Made by a program: the position numbers and the translations under genes. Source: Macrophomina tecta (Eukaryota; Ascomycota; Dothideomycetes; Botryosphaeriales; Botryosphaeriaceae). Taken from it: a stretch of 64,000 bases of DNA. The stretch spans positions 2,666,001 through 2,730,000 of the forward strand of contig JAKSGN010000006.1 of the NCBI GenBank assembly GCA_024180945.1. Direction: 5' to 3'. Below, in pieces: positions 1 to 9,523 of this stretch. Below the pieces are notes generated by a model. It searched no databases and was not told the DNA's origin. It saw only the letters and a program-made list of their open reading frames with translations. How positions within the stretch are numbered: the first letter of the stretch is position 1; every line of letters begins with the position of its first letter.

Positions 1-322
1 TCGCCAATGCTCTTATCCGCATGGGCCTTGACCTTCTTCAGCAGCTCGCGCTTGGCCGGAATGACTCTTGCAAGTGTCTCCTTGAGGCCAGGCTCGGACG
101 AAGAGGCATAGCTGCGGGAGGGTTCGCGGGGTTGCACTGCGACGGTGTGATGTGAGGAGCCGGGTACGGACGGCGCGGCAAGTGGAAGGGCTTACCAGAA
201 GCTGCCGTCTTGATCGCGGAAGGCTGCGAAGGCGTCAGTGAATAATTGGCACCATCAGGAACGCGGACGCTGACCCTCACGCTCCGGAAAGCTCTCGAGG
301 CGGTGCGGGCGTTCAGTGCCAT
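1..322 (-). CDS. mcsA: 2-methylcitrate synthase, mitochondrial (5' part, runs off window start)
   Basis: Only the N-terminus is in the window. Exon 1 is 322..196 and exon 2 runs from 136 past base 1. The 59-nt intron (195..137) has a GTAAGC donor and CGCAG acceptor and restores frame. Exon 1 encodes a basic, Ser/Ala-rich presequence starting MALNARTASRAFRS, as expected for mitochondrial import. Exon 2 gives SYASSSEPGLKETL, then ARVIPAKRELLKKVKAHADK. The citrate-synthase superfamily condenses an acyl-CoA with oxaloacetate. The EP-LK-TL--VIP-KREL pattern resembles fungal methylcitrate synthase more than citrate synthase (which from memory has a longer, different N-terminal helix), and the divergent neighbour is methylisocitrate lyase. 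Role would be propionyl-CoA plus oxaloacetate to 2-methylcitrate. Ordinary citrate synthase remains possible because the catalytic core is off the window. Confidence 0.78.
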
Positions 323-904
323 TGTCGTCAGCGCACAAGTGGGAAGGCAGGGGCCAATTGGCGTTCTGGAGCTCCTGGCGAGGGCTTGAAGGCGCCGGAA
401 GTTGTGAAGAGAGCAAAAAGATGACGGGAGGGCAGGGCTGCAGCTCGACAGAGATTATCGGGGGCTGGGATCTGGGTGGAGGCGTCGACAGGAGAGAATG
501 GGTTGCGTCGGCTCAGGCGCTGGCGGGCGGGCGTGCGGGGGCCCCAGACCTCGGCCCAGGGAGCTCTGACGTCTGCCGAAAGCCCCACGCGCTGCGGTCA
601 AGAGGAACGCCTGCGCTTCTGCTCAGCCGCCGCAAACTTCCTCCGACATCGCGAGCCCTCTCACGCGTCGCCCCGTCCATTGTGCCCCCAGCTACCGCGG
701 CGGCACGGCTTCCTGGCAGCAGTGATCGGGCGTGCACTTTGCTAACCCCACGGATCCAGCCCACAACCGACCCGCTTCCGAGGGATCTGCGCGGGCCGTG
801 ACTCGTTCGCACCTCAGCTCCAACCTCACCTTTCTTCCCCAGTTCCCATTGCACGCCGTGCGGCCGAGCCTCAACTTGCCAGTTCCTAGAAGCCGTCCCG
901 AGCC
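323..904. promoter_or_regulatory. shared divergent promoter region, mcsA / mclA
   Basis: The 582 bp between the two divergent start codons (322 minus, 905 plus) holds no convincing gene. The open frames across it, on both strands, are GC-driven and of low complexity. It must carry the promoters and 5' UTRs of both methylcitrate-cycle genes. I could not pick out a clear TATA box. Confidence 0.6.
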
Positions 905-2866
905 ATGTTCCGAACCACGTCGCGCGCTCTTTCGCGCCAGACCCGCCACGTCTCGCGCCTCCACTCCTCGCGTCGTCTTCTCCGCCCGCTCTCCACTTCC
1001 GCAGCCCGCATGGCGCCTTCTTCTCTGCCGTCAGTCTCGCCACCCGTATCCGCAACACTCCCAGCAGATGCTTTCCAGCTCCAAGCAGAGCCCGCAAAAG
1101 CAGGCGAGGCCGAGGACGCGCTTTTCGACGCCCAAGTACAACAGGTCAAGGAATGGTGGGCATCGCCGCGCTACAAGGGCATCACACGACCCTACTCAGC
1201 TGAGGATGTCGTGTCCAAGCGCGGCGCACTGCAGCAATCATACCCCAGCTCTTTGATGGCGCGGAAGCTGTTCAACTTGCTGGAAGAGCGTGCTGCTGAG
1301 GGGAAGCCGGTGCATACAAGTGCGTTGATTCTTCTTCCCTCCACTGTCTTTGCCACCATGCGCTACCGTGTTTGCATGCTCCCTAGTCTACATAGGCGCT
1401 GATTAATTGCTTGCGATCCACAGTGGGTGCCATTGACCCTGTGCAAATGACCCAACAAGCAGCAAACCAAGAAGTCCTGTACATCTCCGGCTGGGCTTGC
1501 TCGTCGCTCTTGACTACGACTAACGAGGTCTCGGCCGATTTTGGAGACTACCCGTACAACACCGTGCCGAACCAGGTACAGAGGCTATTTAAGGCGCAAC
1601 AACTCCATGACAGGAAGAACTGGGATAACCGCCGGAAGCTGTCAAAGGAGGAACGTGCCAGGACCCCATACCTTGACTACATGCGACCAATTATCGCAGA
1701 TGGAGATACTGGGCACGGTGGTCTGTCGGCTGTGATCAAGCTCGCCAAGCTCTTTGCTGAGAATGGCGCGGCCGCCGTGCACTTTGAGGATCAGCTTCAC
1801 GGTGGCAAGAAGTGCGGGCATTTGGCGGGTAAGGTTCTTGTGCCGACCGGAGAGCATATCAACCGCCTGGTCGCTGCACGTTTCCAGTGGGACTTAATGG
1901 GCAGCGAAAATCTCGTCATCGCAAGAACGGATTCGGAAAGTGGAAAGCTGCTCAGCAGTGCTATCGACGTCCGCGACCACGAGTTTATCCTGGGTGTGAC
2001 CGAAGAAGTGGAGCCACTCGCTGAGACACTTCAAGAAATGGAGCTCAAGGGCGCCAGCGGCGCGGAGCTCGATGCATTCGAGGCCCAGTGGGTCAAGAGG
2101 CACAAGCTGGTCACCTTTGACGAAGCAGTCGTCCAGCATCTCAAGGCTGAGAACGCTTCGAAGCACGCTATCGACAGCTACCTGTCCGAGATTGCAGCCA
2201 ACCCCAATCTATCTCTTAGCAAGAGGAGAGCTCTTGCCGACGGTTACGCTAGGAAGCCTGTGACGTGGTCCGAAAACATCCCTCGGACACGCGAGGGCTT
2301 CTACCATTTCAAGGCAGGTCTAGCTGTGGCGACCAAACGTGCGATTGCATTCGCGCCGTATGCGGACCTGCTATGGCTCGAGACTAAGGAGCCAAGCGTA
2401 GAGTTGGCTGCCGGCTTTGCCAAGGACATCCACAACGCCGTCCCCGGTAAGAAATTGGTCTACAACTTGAGTCCCAGCTTCAACTGGATGGCGCATGGCT
2501 TCACTGAGGAGACCCTGAAGAGCTTCATCTGGGATCTGGCGAAGAACGGCTTTGTGCTGCAACTCATCTCGCTTGCTGGCCTTCACTCCAACGCCACGAT
2601 TACGAACGAATTATCCAAGGCCTTCAAGGACGATGGCATGCTCGCTTATGTCAATCTAGTCCAGAAGCGGGAGAAGGAGACCGATTGTGATGTCTTGACG
2701 CATCAAAAGTGGAGTGGCGCGTCCTACATTGATGGCATCCTGGGTCACATTCAAAGTGGATCCAGTGGAAGTAAGAGTATGGGAGAGGGAAACACTGAAA
2801 CCTGTAAGTTTGACACCCTTGTTGTATTTGCTCCGCTGAAGCTAATGGTCGTCGGTAGCCTTTTAA
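905..2866 (+). CDS. mclA: 2-methylisocitrate lyase, mitochondrial
   Basis: Three exons: 905..1319, 1424..2803 and 2859..2866, giving 600 aa. Intron 1 is GTGCGT..CACAG; it splits the ATG codon of [12 protein letters not shown]. Intron 2 is GTAAGT..GGTAG and leaves only eight bases for the last exon, so the protein ends GEGNTETSF. The N-terminus is a mitochondrial presequence rich in Arg, Ser and Thr. The isocitrate-lyase-family active-site loop KKCGH lies near residue 267, followed by [16 protein letters not shown] and [20 protein letters not shown], which are typical of fungal methylisocitrate lyase rather than glyoxysomal isocitrate lyase. The enzyme cleaves 2-methylisocitrate to succinate and pyruvate, the last step of the methylcitrate cycle. 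A short in-frame extension without splicing intron 2 would add an unrelated hydrophobic tail, so the spliced end is preferred. Confidence 0.92.
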
Positions 2867-4549
2867 TTGCCCTACGGAAAAGTTGCCTTGTACATATAAC
2901 ACTGTATTGTTGCTGGAGCACCACACTCATCCTAAAACCTATGAGTATGTTTTAATGAGGAAACATGCGTGATAGCGTGATTGGTGTGAAGATAGTCGAG
3001 ATTGCATTTCCTCTATTAGGACCTTTATGGCCGCCTGTCGGCTATTCAGGCCGCCATGACTCCACTTGCGTATTGATTTTTTTTTCCCCAATCCCAGTCT
3101 GCTTCTGCTCAGCTGTACCGTGCAGGAGGGAACATCATTTGGCGTGCACCTAGACAACTCGATCAATGTAACTGCGGGATAATTCGCGTAATCTATCGAA
3201 TACTGTTATCCCTATGAGCTTCTGTAAATCAATTTGATTGTTAGGAGGTTTGAAGCTCTTTGCCCGCAGCGTGGAATTTCTCTTTCCGTCCGATCCTCTC
3301 CTTTCTTGCGCTCCTCCTGCTGCCGCTAAGCCCCCTTCCTCTCTCCCAAGCCGCACTAATTCCACCCAGTCAGGACTATGTGCCCGTACGAAAGGCCATC
3401 TGGAGGAGGCTTAGTCGCTGTCGGTAAAATAGCAGTCGCAAACGTAGTAGGGAAGTTGATCCTTCTTCCTGTAATGGCAACTCGAGGTCTTGCAGTCCAT
3501 CCAGCTGTAGCGTTGCTCCTCGGCGCAAGCCTGATCGCAGGAACACTCCTCCTACCACAAACCCACCGTCACCCGTGCGGCCAGTTCGCGACCTGCTGCG
3601 TTGGAACAGGTAATGGGGGCTCATCGCGATATTGCAAGGCCCGGGGGGACCTTGTGCAGTCGGAGGTGATGGAGGGCCTGGCTGCGGAGGCTTTGGTGCG
3701 AGTAGCCATGTTGGAAGGAACGCTGACGCTGACGCCGATGCTGGCGACGATGCTGGCATCCAGACCGGTGGCGGGCGAGGCCGATGGCGCGGACGGGGCT
3801 GGGGAAGTTGCATGGCTCGGGTGAGGTTGAGCGAAAGTTAGAGATGGTGGAGTCTGGGATGGTCTTTGCTGTAATGTGGTCGTGTTTTCGGAGGAAGTGG
3901 AAGATCTTGGTGGAGCTGGTGAAGCGAGAGATTATTTCGGCTGAGAGACGAAGCAAGTGAGTTCGTGGAAGGAGTAGGAGTTGTGTGGGCATAGGGAAAA
4001 GGTGCGATTTGAGGAGCAGTCAGCGCTCACGGCTCATTCAAAAGGAGGCTAGGCCCTCTGCGCGCGATTGGCTCTGCTGGTGGGCTGCATACTTTTCCGG
4101 ACGATTTACTATCAGTCGGTCAAGTGGAACGTTTCTATTCGTCTATATCTCACCTATACGCTGATACGCGATGGGCTTTGCTGGCAGCAATTGAAATGTG
4201 TCGCAAGCCGTGACCAAATTACGGTTCCTTCCTTCGCACATTCCCTCAAGCATGCCCTGACCCTGACCCTGACCCTGACCCATTCCCCACAGTTCTGTAA
4301 ATGAGGCTCCGAGCACGGTAGCTCGTCCCACGGGCGATGGACTTTGAATGCAATCTTACCTTCAATAGTGAGTCTCTCAGTAATAGCGGCCACATTTTTG
4401 ATCTCACCGCGTCATGAATTCTATATCGGTGAAAATTTGTCATGAATGGGCTTTTTGCAACAGGAACTAAACATGGGAGGTGAGGATTGGATTTTATTGC
4501 TTATCATAGCCCATGACACGGTAAAGGATATGGCCGGTGGCCCTTCCTA
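2867..4549. other. intergenic; possible cysteine-rich exon fragment on minus strand
   Basis: No complete gene is supported. Open frames between 3366 and 3990 on both strands are GC-rich and proline-rich. The exception is a minus-strand frame 3551..3411 that encodes a 46-aa cysteine-rich segment ending in TAA (see findings). A (CCCTGA)4 tract lies at 4255..4281. The stretch ends at the retrotransposon target site. Confidence 0.5.
4255..4281. repeat. (CCCTGA)4 short tandem repeat
   Basis: Four perfect head-to-tail copies of CCCTGA followed by CCC. It resembles, but does not match, the fungal telomere unit CCCTAA. It has no gene context and is most likely a simple microsatellite. Confidence 0.9.
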
Positions 4550-4554
4550 TTCGC

Positions 4555-4996
4555 TGTTACGGCGCAGCCTACACAGGACCTGGGTAAGAAGGATAAGAAG
4601 GACAAGCGGGGCGCCTACGCGCCCGCGAGAAAGATCCACCGGCAAGGAGTCACGTGACTCCCGGTTCAACTGTTCAGAGCCTTGGCACTCTGAACTCCTG
4701 AACTCGCGAAGTTCAGACGTTCAACCGCTTGGCAGAATGAACCCATGAACTATCAGATTGTATACACTCTCCCACTATTATATAAACCACACTCTTTAGA
4801 TAGCTTTGACCTTCGTGGTCAACTTCAATAACAATTCGCACATTGTTAGTAACACGGCCTTCGCACGCAGTGCTCAGTCTTGTCACGTGTTCGACTTGCT
4901 CTCACCCTCTTCTTGTACCCACTCAAGGAAATCCTTCGACAGGTTTTCTCCCTCTTCGGTGTTTGGATCCTTAGAGGCAGAGGCCCGCTCGTTACA
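4555..4996 (+). repeat. 5' long terminal repeat
   Basis: 442 bp beginning TGTTAC and ending GTTACA, with terminal TG..CA. A TATA box (TATATAAA, 4779..4786) places the U3/R boundary about 30-36 bp downstream, near 4810-4815. U3 holds a cluster of TGAAC/GTTCA motifs (4664..4750) and the palindrome GTCACGTGAC (4649..4658); a second CACGTG is at 4884..4889. Confidence 0.97.
4779..4786 (+). promoter_or_regulatory. LTR TATA box
   Basis: TATATAAA in the U3 part of the 5' LTR, the only strong TATA match in the LTR. It is repeated in the 3' LTR at the equivalent place. It would drive the genomic retroelement transcript. Confidence 0.75.
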
Positions 4997-5010
4997 CTTT
5001 GACCACCATC
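4997..5010 (+). other. putative self-primer binding site
   Basis: The bases after the 5' LTR read CTTTGACCACCATC. They do not start with TGG, so a normal tRNA 3'-CCA primer does not fit. TTGACCAC (4999..5006) is the exact reverse complement of GTGGTCAA at 4815..4822 in the LTR, where the transcript should begin (about 36 bp after the TATA box). This is the arrangement used by Tf1/sushi-group elements, in which the folded 5' end of the mRNA primes minus-strand DNA. The 8-nt match and the start-site estimate are inference. Confidence 0.6.
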
Positions 5011-5087
5011 CTTGCAAGGAGAGGAAGGTTCCGAGATCAAGTCTCATCGGGTAAGGTATCACCCCCTAACGAGTTTAGGAAACAGCA

Positions 5088-6926
5088 ATGGCACCAGGAT
5101 CTCAGATGGAGGTCGACCCGGTCGAGGGTCAGGTTCAGGGTGCCCAGGGGCCAGCTCAGCCCACACAGCAAACGGAGCCCACCAGAGCTGAGCTCTTGCA
5201 GCTCATCGAGGAGCTGAAGGCTCAGAACGCTCGACTGATCGAGCATACGACAAAGCGGAGCGCTACTAAGGTTAAAGTAGCGGCACCCGAGAAGTTCGAT
5301 GGGGACAGGAAGAAGCTTCAATCCTTCCTCCTCCAGATGCAACGCTACCTCCAGTTCAATCAAGCGCAATTCGACAGCGACGCCGAGGAAGTACTCTTCG
5401 CATCGACCTACCTCAGAGGAACGGCAGAGGCATGGATGGAACCATACCTTCGCGACCACCTAGCCAACGAACACTCTCTCGAGAAGAGACGAGAAAAGAC
5501 CAAGGAAATCTTCGGCACCTATACGGGATTCGCAGACAACCTTAGGGCCACTTTCAACGATCGAGATGAAGTCCGCAAAGCCTCCAACGATATCATGACC
5601 GTTAAACAATTGGGATCTGTAGCTGTCTACGCAACCAAGTTTCAACAGCTTGCAGCCTACCTCGAATGGTCAGACGAGACTTTCCGCGACCTCTTCTACA
5701 AAGGCCTGAAGGAAGAAGTCAAGAAGAACATGATTACCCACGAATACCCGGCCACCTTTCAAAAGATGGTAGACCTTGCGTCTCAGATCGACGGTCGCAT
5801 GTACGAATGGAAAATGGGTTCCCGACAAGCCAACACCTCGAAACCTCGCCGTGAAAGAACAACCCTCGAAGGCGGAGACGCTATGGCCCTCGACGCGGCC
5901 AACAGACAGGACTCCAAGAAGGGCAACAACAACGGTCGAAACAAGAAGCCCAAAGGACCTAACCCGAACTGGACGGACGAGCAAAAACAGCGCTACAAGG
6001 ATCGACTCTGCATCACCTGCGGAAGTGACAAGCACTTCTCTCCTAAGTGCCCGCAGAACCCTCGCAACAAGAAGGATGGAAAGCAGACCTCGAGCGCTCA
6101 ACGCGAAGCATCGGTTGCATCCCGTCAAGACAATCACGATATGCTGCACTGGACAGCCTGCTACAACGATGACTGTCAGACGCACCAAAGCAGCAAGGAC
6201 ATATCGGGATGGTACCCCCACGAACCGCGACAATTCGGTATGATGACTAGGAACGAGGAAGTCATCGAGACCGACGATATTATCGACAGTTTCCCCTTGG
6301 ACGAAGAACTGGTCAACAGCGAAACAGGAGAACTCTACGAGAGCACGACCGAAAGCGGCGATAGCGTACGGTCAGGGGACCCTCCGATGCTGTCCGATAA
6401 ATGGGATACCCTCATCTCATTGGAAGTTCTTGCCGAAAGATACGGCATTAGCAAGCACTTACATGACGAATGGGGCAACCTCAGGACCATCTGGATTCCG
6501 CATCAAAGAAGCCTTGCCTTGACAGTCCTCTGGGAATGGCGCCAGAATACTCTTTGGGAAATCCGGATCGAACAAAACGGAAAGAAGTACGAACTCCCAG
6601 TAACTAAGAATACGACACTTGTCGAGCGCCACCACCAAGGAACCTCTGCGCGCGAACAGGCAGACTACGACTCCCTCCGAGAGTTAGCGAGGATTCTTTG
6701 TCGGCACGGTACGGCAACCATCCAGAATCGCACACTCCAGTGGATACCGGACGAGAAACTCAACATGCCGACTTTCCGATACCAGGTGCGAAGGGATATA
6801 GTCTACCAGCGGAAACAGTTGCGTGCCAATAAATGGACCAACTGGAAACAAGCATACCTTCAAGTCAACGAATGGGAAGACTACATGCACAGCGAAGTCT
6901 ACGGCTATCCGAAGCCAAAAAACTAG
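5088..6926 (+). CDS. gag: Gag polyprotein of the Gypsy element
   Basis: One exon, 612 aa, starting MAPGSQMEVDP 91 bp after the LTR. Residues about 60-250 have the helical retrotransposon-gag capsid character (FDGDRKKLQSFLLQMQRYLQ, STYLRGTAEAWMEPYL). A CX2CX4HX4C zinc knuckle lies near residues 308-321 (CITCGSDKHFSPKC). It is followed by an unusually long C-terminal region of about 290 aa with acidic and aromatic segments of unknown role. The product packages RNA into virus-like particles. Translation ends at TAG 6924..6926, directly after the A AAA AAC slippery heptamer, so a fraction of ribosomes should continue into pol. Confidence 0.93.
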   Translation: MAPGSQMEVDPVEGQVQGAQGPAQPTQQTEPTRAELLQLIEELKAQNARLIEHTTKRSATKVKVAAPEKFDGDRKKLQSFLLQMQRYLQFNQAQFDSDAEEVLFASTYLRGTAEAWMEPYLRDHLANEHSLEKRREKTKEIFGTYTGFADNLRATFNDRDEVRKASNDIMTVKQLGSVAVYATKFQQLAAYLEWSDETFRDLFYKGLKEEVKKNMITHEYPATFQKMVDLASQIDGRMYEWKMGSRQANTSKPRRERTTLEGGDAMALDAANRQDSKKGNNNGRNKKPKGPNPNWTDEQKQRYKDRLCITCGSDKHFSPKCPQNPRNKKDGKQTSSAQREASVASRQDNHDMLHWTACYNDDCQTHQSSKDISGWYPHEPRQFGMMTRNEEVIETDDIIDSFPLDEELVNSETGELYESTTESGDSVRSGDPPMLSDKWDTLISLEVLAERYGISKHLHDEWGNLRTIWIPHQRSLALTVLWEWRQNTLWEIRIEQNGKKYELPVTKNTTLVERHHQGTSAREQADYDSLRELARILCRHGTATIQNRTLQWIPDEKLNMPTFRYQVRRDIVYQRKQLRANKWTNWKQAYLQVNEWEDYMHSEVYGYPKPKN

Positions 6927-6960
6927 ACGGCCCTACGGCATTGGGATCGACCCAGGGGCC
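6917..6960 (+). promoter_or_regulatory. -1 programmed ribosomal frameshift signal, gag to pol
   Basis: A AAA AAC (6917..6923) is a canonical X XXY YYZ heptamer in the gag frame, immediately before the gag TAG. After a five-base spacer comes a stem-loop: GGCCC (6929..6933) pairs with GGGCC (6956..6960), and TGGG (6942..6945) with CCCA (6951..6954) around loop ATCGA. Slipping back one base leads straight into the open pol frame (KKLDGPTAL). Confidence 0.85.
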
Positions 6961-9523
6961 ACAGTCTAGGTCCCTTCACATGGTATCACGCACATCGAAT
7001 ACGGAAATTCTCACCGGACCAAATCTTTGGAAACAATTCAAAACGAAAGGAACACTCAACGGAGTGCCCATCAGGATACTGATCGACACAGGATCAAGCG
7101 GAAACTTTATACACAACGAGTTTGTGGAACAATGCAAGATCCTATACCGGAAGAAGAAAGAGCCATACCCACTCAGCGGATTCGACGGGAAAAGCTCAGT
7201 CTACGGAGAAGGCTGGGTAAAGATAGAAACGGAGGAAGCAACCCTCCAGATCAAGAACCATCGGGAGCAGATTTCCCTCGATGTCCAAAGGATCCCCGGG
7301 CATGACATTATTCTAGGTATGCCCTGGATCCGAACACAGAAACCTATCTTCGACTTCAGCGAAGGAGACGAAATCGTCTTTCGAGAAGAGATCGACGACC
7401 TCCTACGAAAATTCGGTTTACGCATGGAAAACGGGTTAATGAACACCCTACAGCGACTCTTGTCTACTATGAATCGGGAAGTAGCCAGCGTAAGGCCCAA
7501 GAGCGGCAGCTGTGTAGGCGACTCCGATAGTGGTGTAAGTCAGAACCAGGACTGCGACGCAGAAGGCGAAGCCTCCTTGGTAAAATGCAACCCTATCGCA
7601 GGAATAAGCCCTACCGAGCGAAACGATACCCTCGAATCATCAAGAGAAGAGCAAGACTCAAACGATGGCGTAAGGCCCAGTGACGGCAACATCAACGGCA
7701 ACCTTGAGGGAGGCCTAAGACAGGACCAGGACTGCAGCGTACGAGACGCCGCCTCCTCGGTAAAATGCAGCGCCTCAAGCGGAGTAAGCCCTACCGAGTC
7801 AAGTATTCCCGAAATTCAGGTACAACACTTATCACGAAGGACTACGCGGAAAAAGCGTAAGGCCAAGAGTAAGGCTTCGCGGAAGCAATTGGCAGCCCTG
7901 GAACCTCCCGTAGACGTCCAGACAATCTCAGGAGAGGCATTCAGGCGTATGCGACGCCAAGGACAACAGGTCTGCCTCATGTACATCAAACCCTCACCGG
8001 CGGTGCAACAAAGAGCATTGGCCAGGGCCCAACGGGAAAGGCCAAGGGATGAGGACTGTCCAACTCCCATCGGAGGAGATGATCCTGCGAGGATCAAAGG
8101 AGGACAACACGGCAGTTTGGAGATGTGGCAGCAACCACAAGGAACACCTCCAATACCAGAAATGGAAACGGTACCCGAAGAGTATTGGGACTTAGTTGCC
8201 GTTTGCCAAGAAAGAGGAAAAGGAGACTTGCCCAAACATCAACCATGGGACCACGAGATTCCGCTCAAGCCAGGAACGAAACCGGCTTACAAGCCTATCT
8301 ACTCCTTATCGAAGAAGGAAATGGAGGCTTTGAAGGAATACATCGAGAAGAACCTCGAACGAGGATACGTTCGACCATCAACGTCATCAGCCGGATATCC
8401 GATCCTCTTCGTCCCCAAGAAGAATGGCAAGCTACGCCTCTGCGTCGACTATCGACAACTCAACGACATCACGATCAAGAACCGATACCCGCTCCCACGC
8501 ATCGATGAGCTCCAGGACAAGTTAGGGAATGCAAAGTACTTCACGAAACTGGACCTCAGGGACGGATATCACCTGGTTAGGATCAAAGAAGGGGAAGAAT
8601 GGAAGACAGCCTTCAGAACGAGGCTAGGACTCTACGAGTACACGGTAATGCCATTCGGGCTTACAAACGCGCCAGCAACCTTTCAGTCGCTCGTCAACGA
8701 CACGCTGCGCGAATACTTAGACATCTTCTGCCTGGCATACCTCGACGATATCCTCATCTTCTCAGAAACCCTCGAGGAACACAAGAAGCATGTCAGAAAA
8801 GTCCTAGAAACCCTCCAAGCCAAGAACCTGACCATCGCACCCGATAAGTGCGAGTGGCACGTACAAAGAACAGAATTCTTAGGCTTTGTCATCACCCCCG
8901 GACATGTCGGTATGGACGACTCGAAACTGGATTCCATCAGAGAATGGCCAGTACCAAAGACGATCAAGGAAGTACAGTCCTTCCTTGGGTTCGCGAACTT
9001 CTACAGGAAATTCATCTGGAACTATTCAAAGGTCACGGAACCTTTAACGCGACTCACTCAGAAGGAGCATGGCTTCCAATGGGGAGACGATCAGCAACAA
9101 GCCTTCGATTCGCTGAAACGGATGTTTTGCGAAGCACCCGTCTTGGGGATATACGATCCCGACAAACCGATCGAAGTAGAGACTGATGCGTCAGGATTCG
9201 CCCTAGGAGCATGTCTCAGCCAGCCTGACGAGGAAGGCAGATGGCACCCGATCGCGTTCTACTCAAGAAAGTTCACCCCAGCAGAGCTCAACTACGACAC
9301 TCATGATAAGGAGCTCTTGGCTATCGTCTCAGCATTCAAGCACTGGAGACACTACCTGGAAGGAGCCGACCAACAGGTGATAGTGCATTGCGACCATCAG
9401 AATCTCACACGCTTCACCACGACCAAGGAGCTGAACCGACGACAGGTTCGCTGGTCACAAGAATTGGCATCCTACAATTTCAAGATCACGCACAGAAAAA
9501 GGTGTAGACAACGCCGCCGCTGA
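6921..9523 (+). pseudogene. pol: Pol part 1: protease, reverse transcriptase, RNase H (frame broken at its 3' end)
   Basis: This frame is reached by -1 frameshifting from gag. Protease active site LIDTGSS is near 7080..7100. A linker with a 180-bp tandem duplication follows (7490..7849). RT motifs are YPLPRIDELQDKL, FTKLDLRDGYH and the catalytic YLDD at 8738..8749. RNase H has ETDASGFALGA near 9180 and HDKELLAI near 9305. The frame ends at 9523 only because of an apparent extra A in an A5 run (9496..9500); the family-typical continuation into integrase is in the +1 frame. The product would copy the element's RNA into DNA in particles. Apart from that break the catalytic residues look intact. 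Confidence 0.92.
7490..7849 (+). repeat. two-copy 180-bp tandem duplication in the PR-RT linker
   Basis: Two copies start GTAAGGCCCA at 7490 and 7670, exactly 180 bp (60 codons) apart. At protein level both have VRP, then Q(N/D)QDC, a VKC motif and (I/V)SPTE, but the intervening residues have diverged. Since the frame is kept, the duplication is tolerated. The end of copy 2 is approximate. Confidence 0.8.

Noticed and set aside
5051..5079. Intron-like GTAAGG..CTAAC..TTTAG in the gag leader
   Set aside because: Only about 28 nt long, below the usual minimum for fungal introns; loss would not change gag.
5776..6243. 155-aa frame overlapping gag, and a 187-aa minus-strand frame at 5670..6233
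   Set aside because: Both are shadows of gag codon use; no independent start context or domain.
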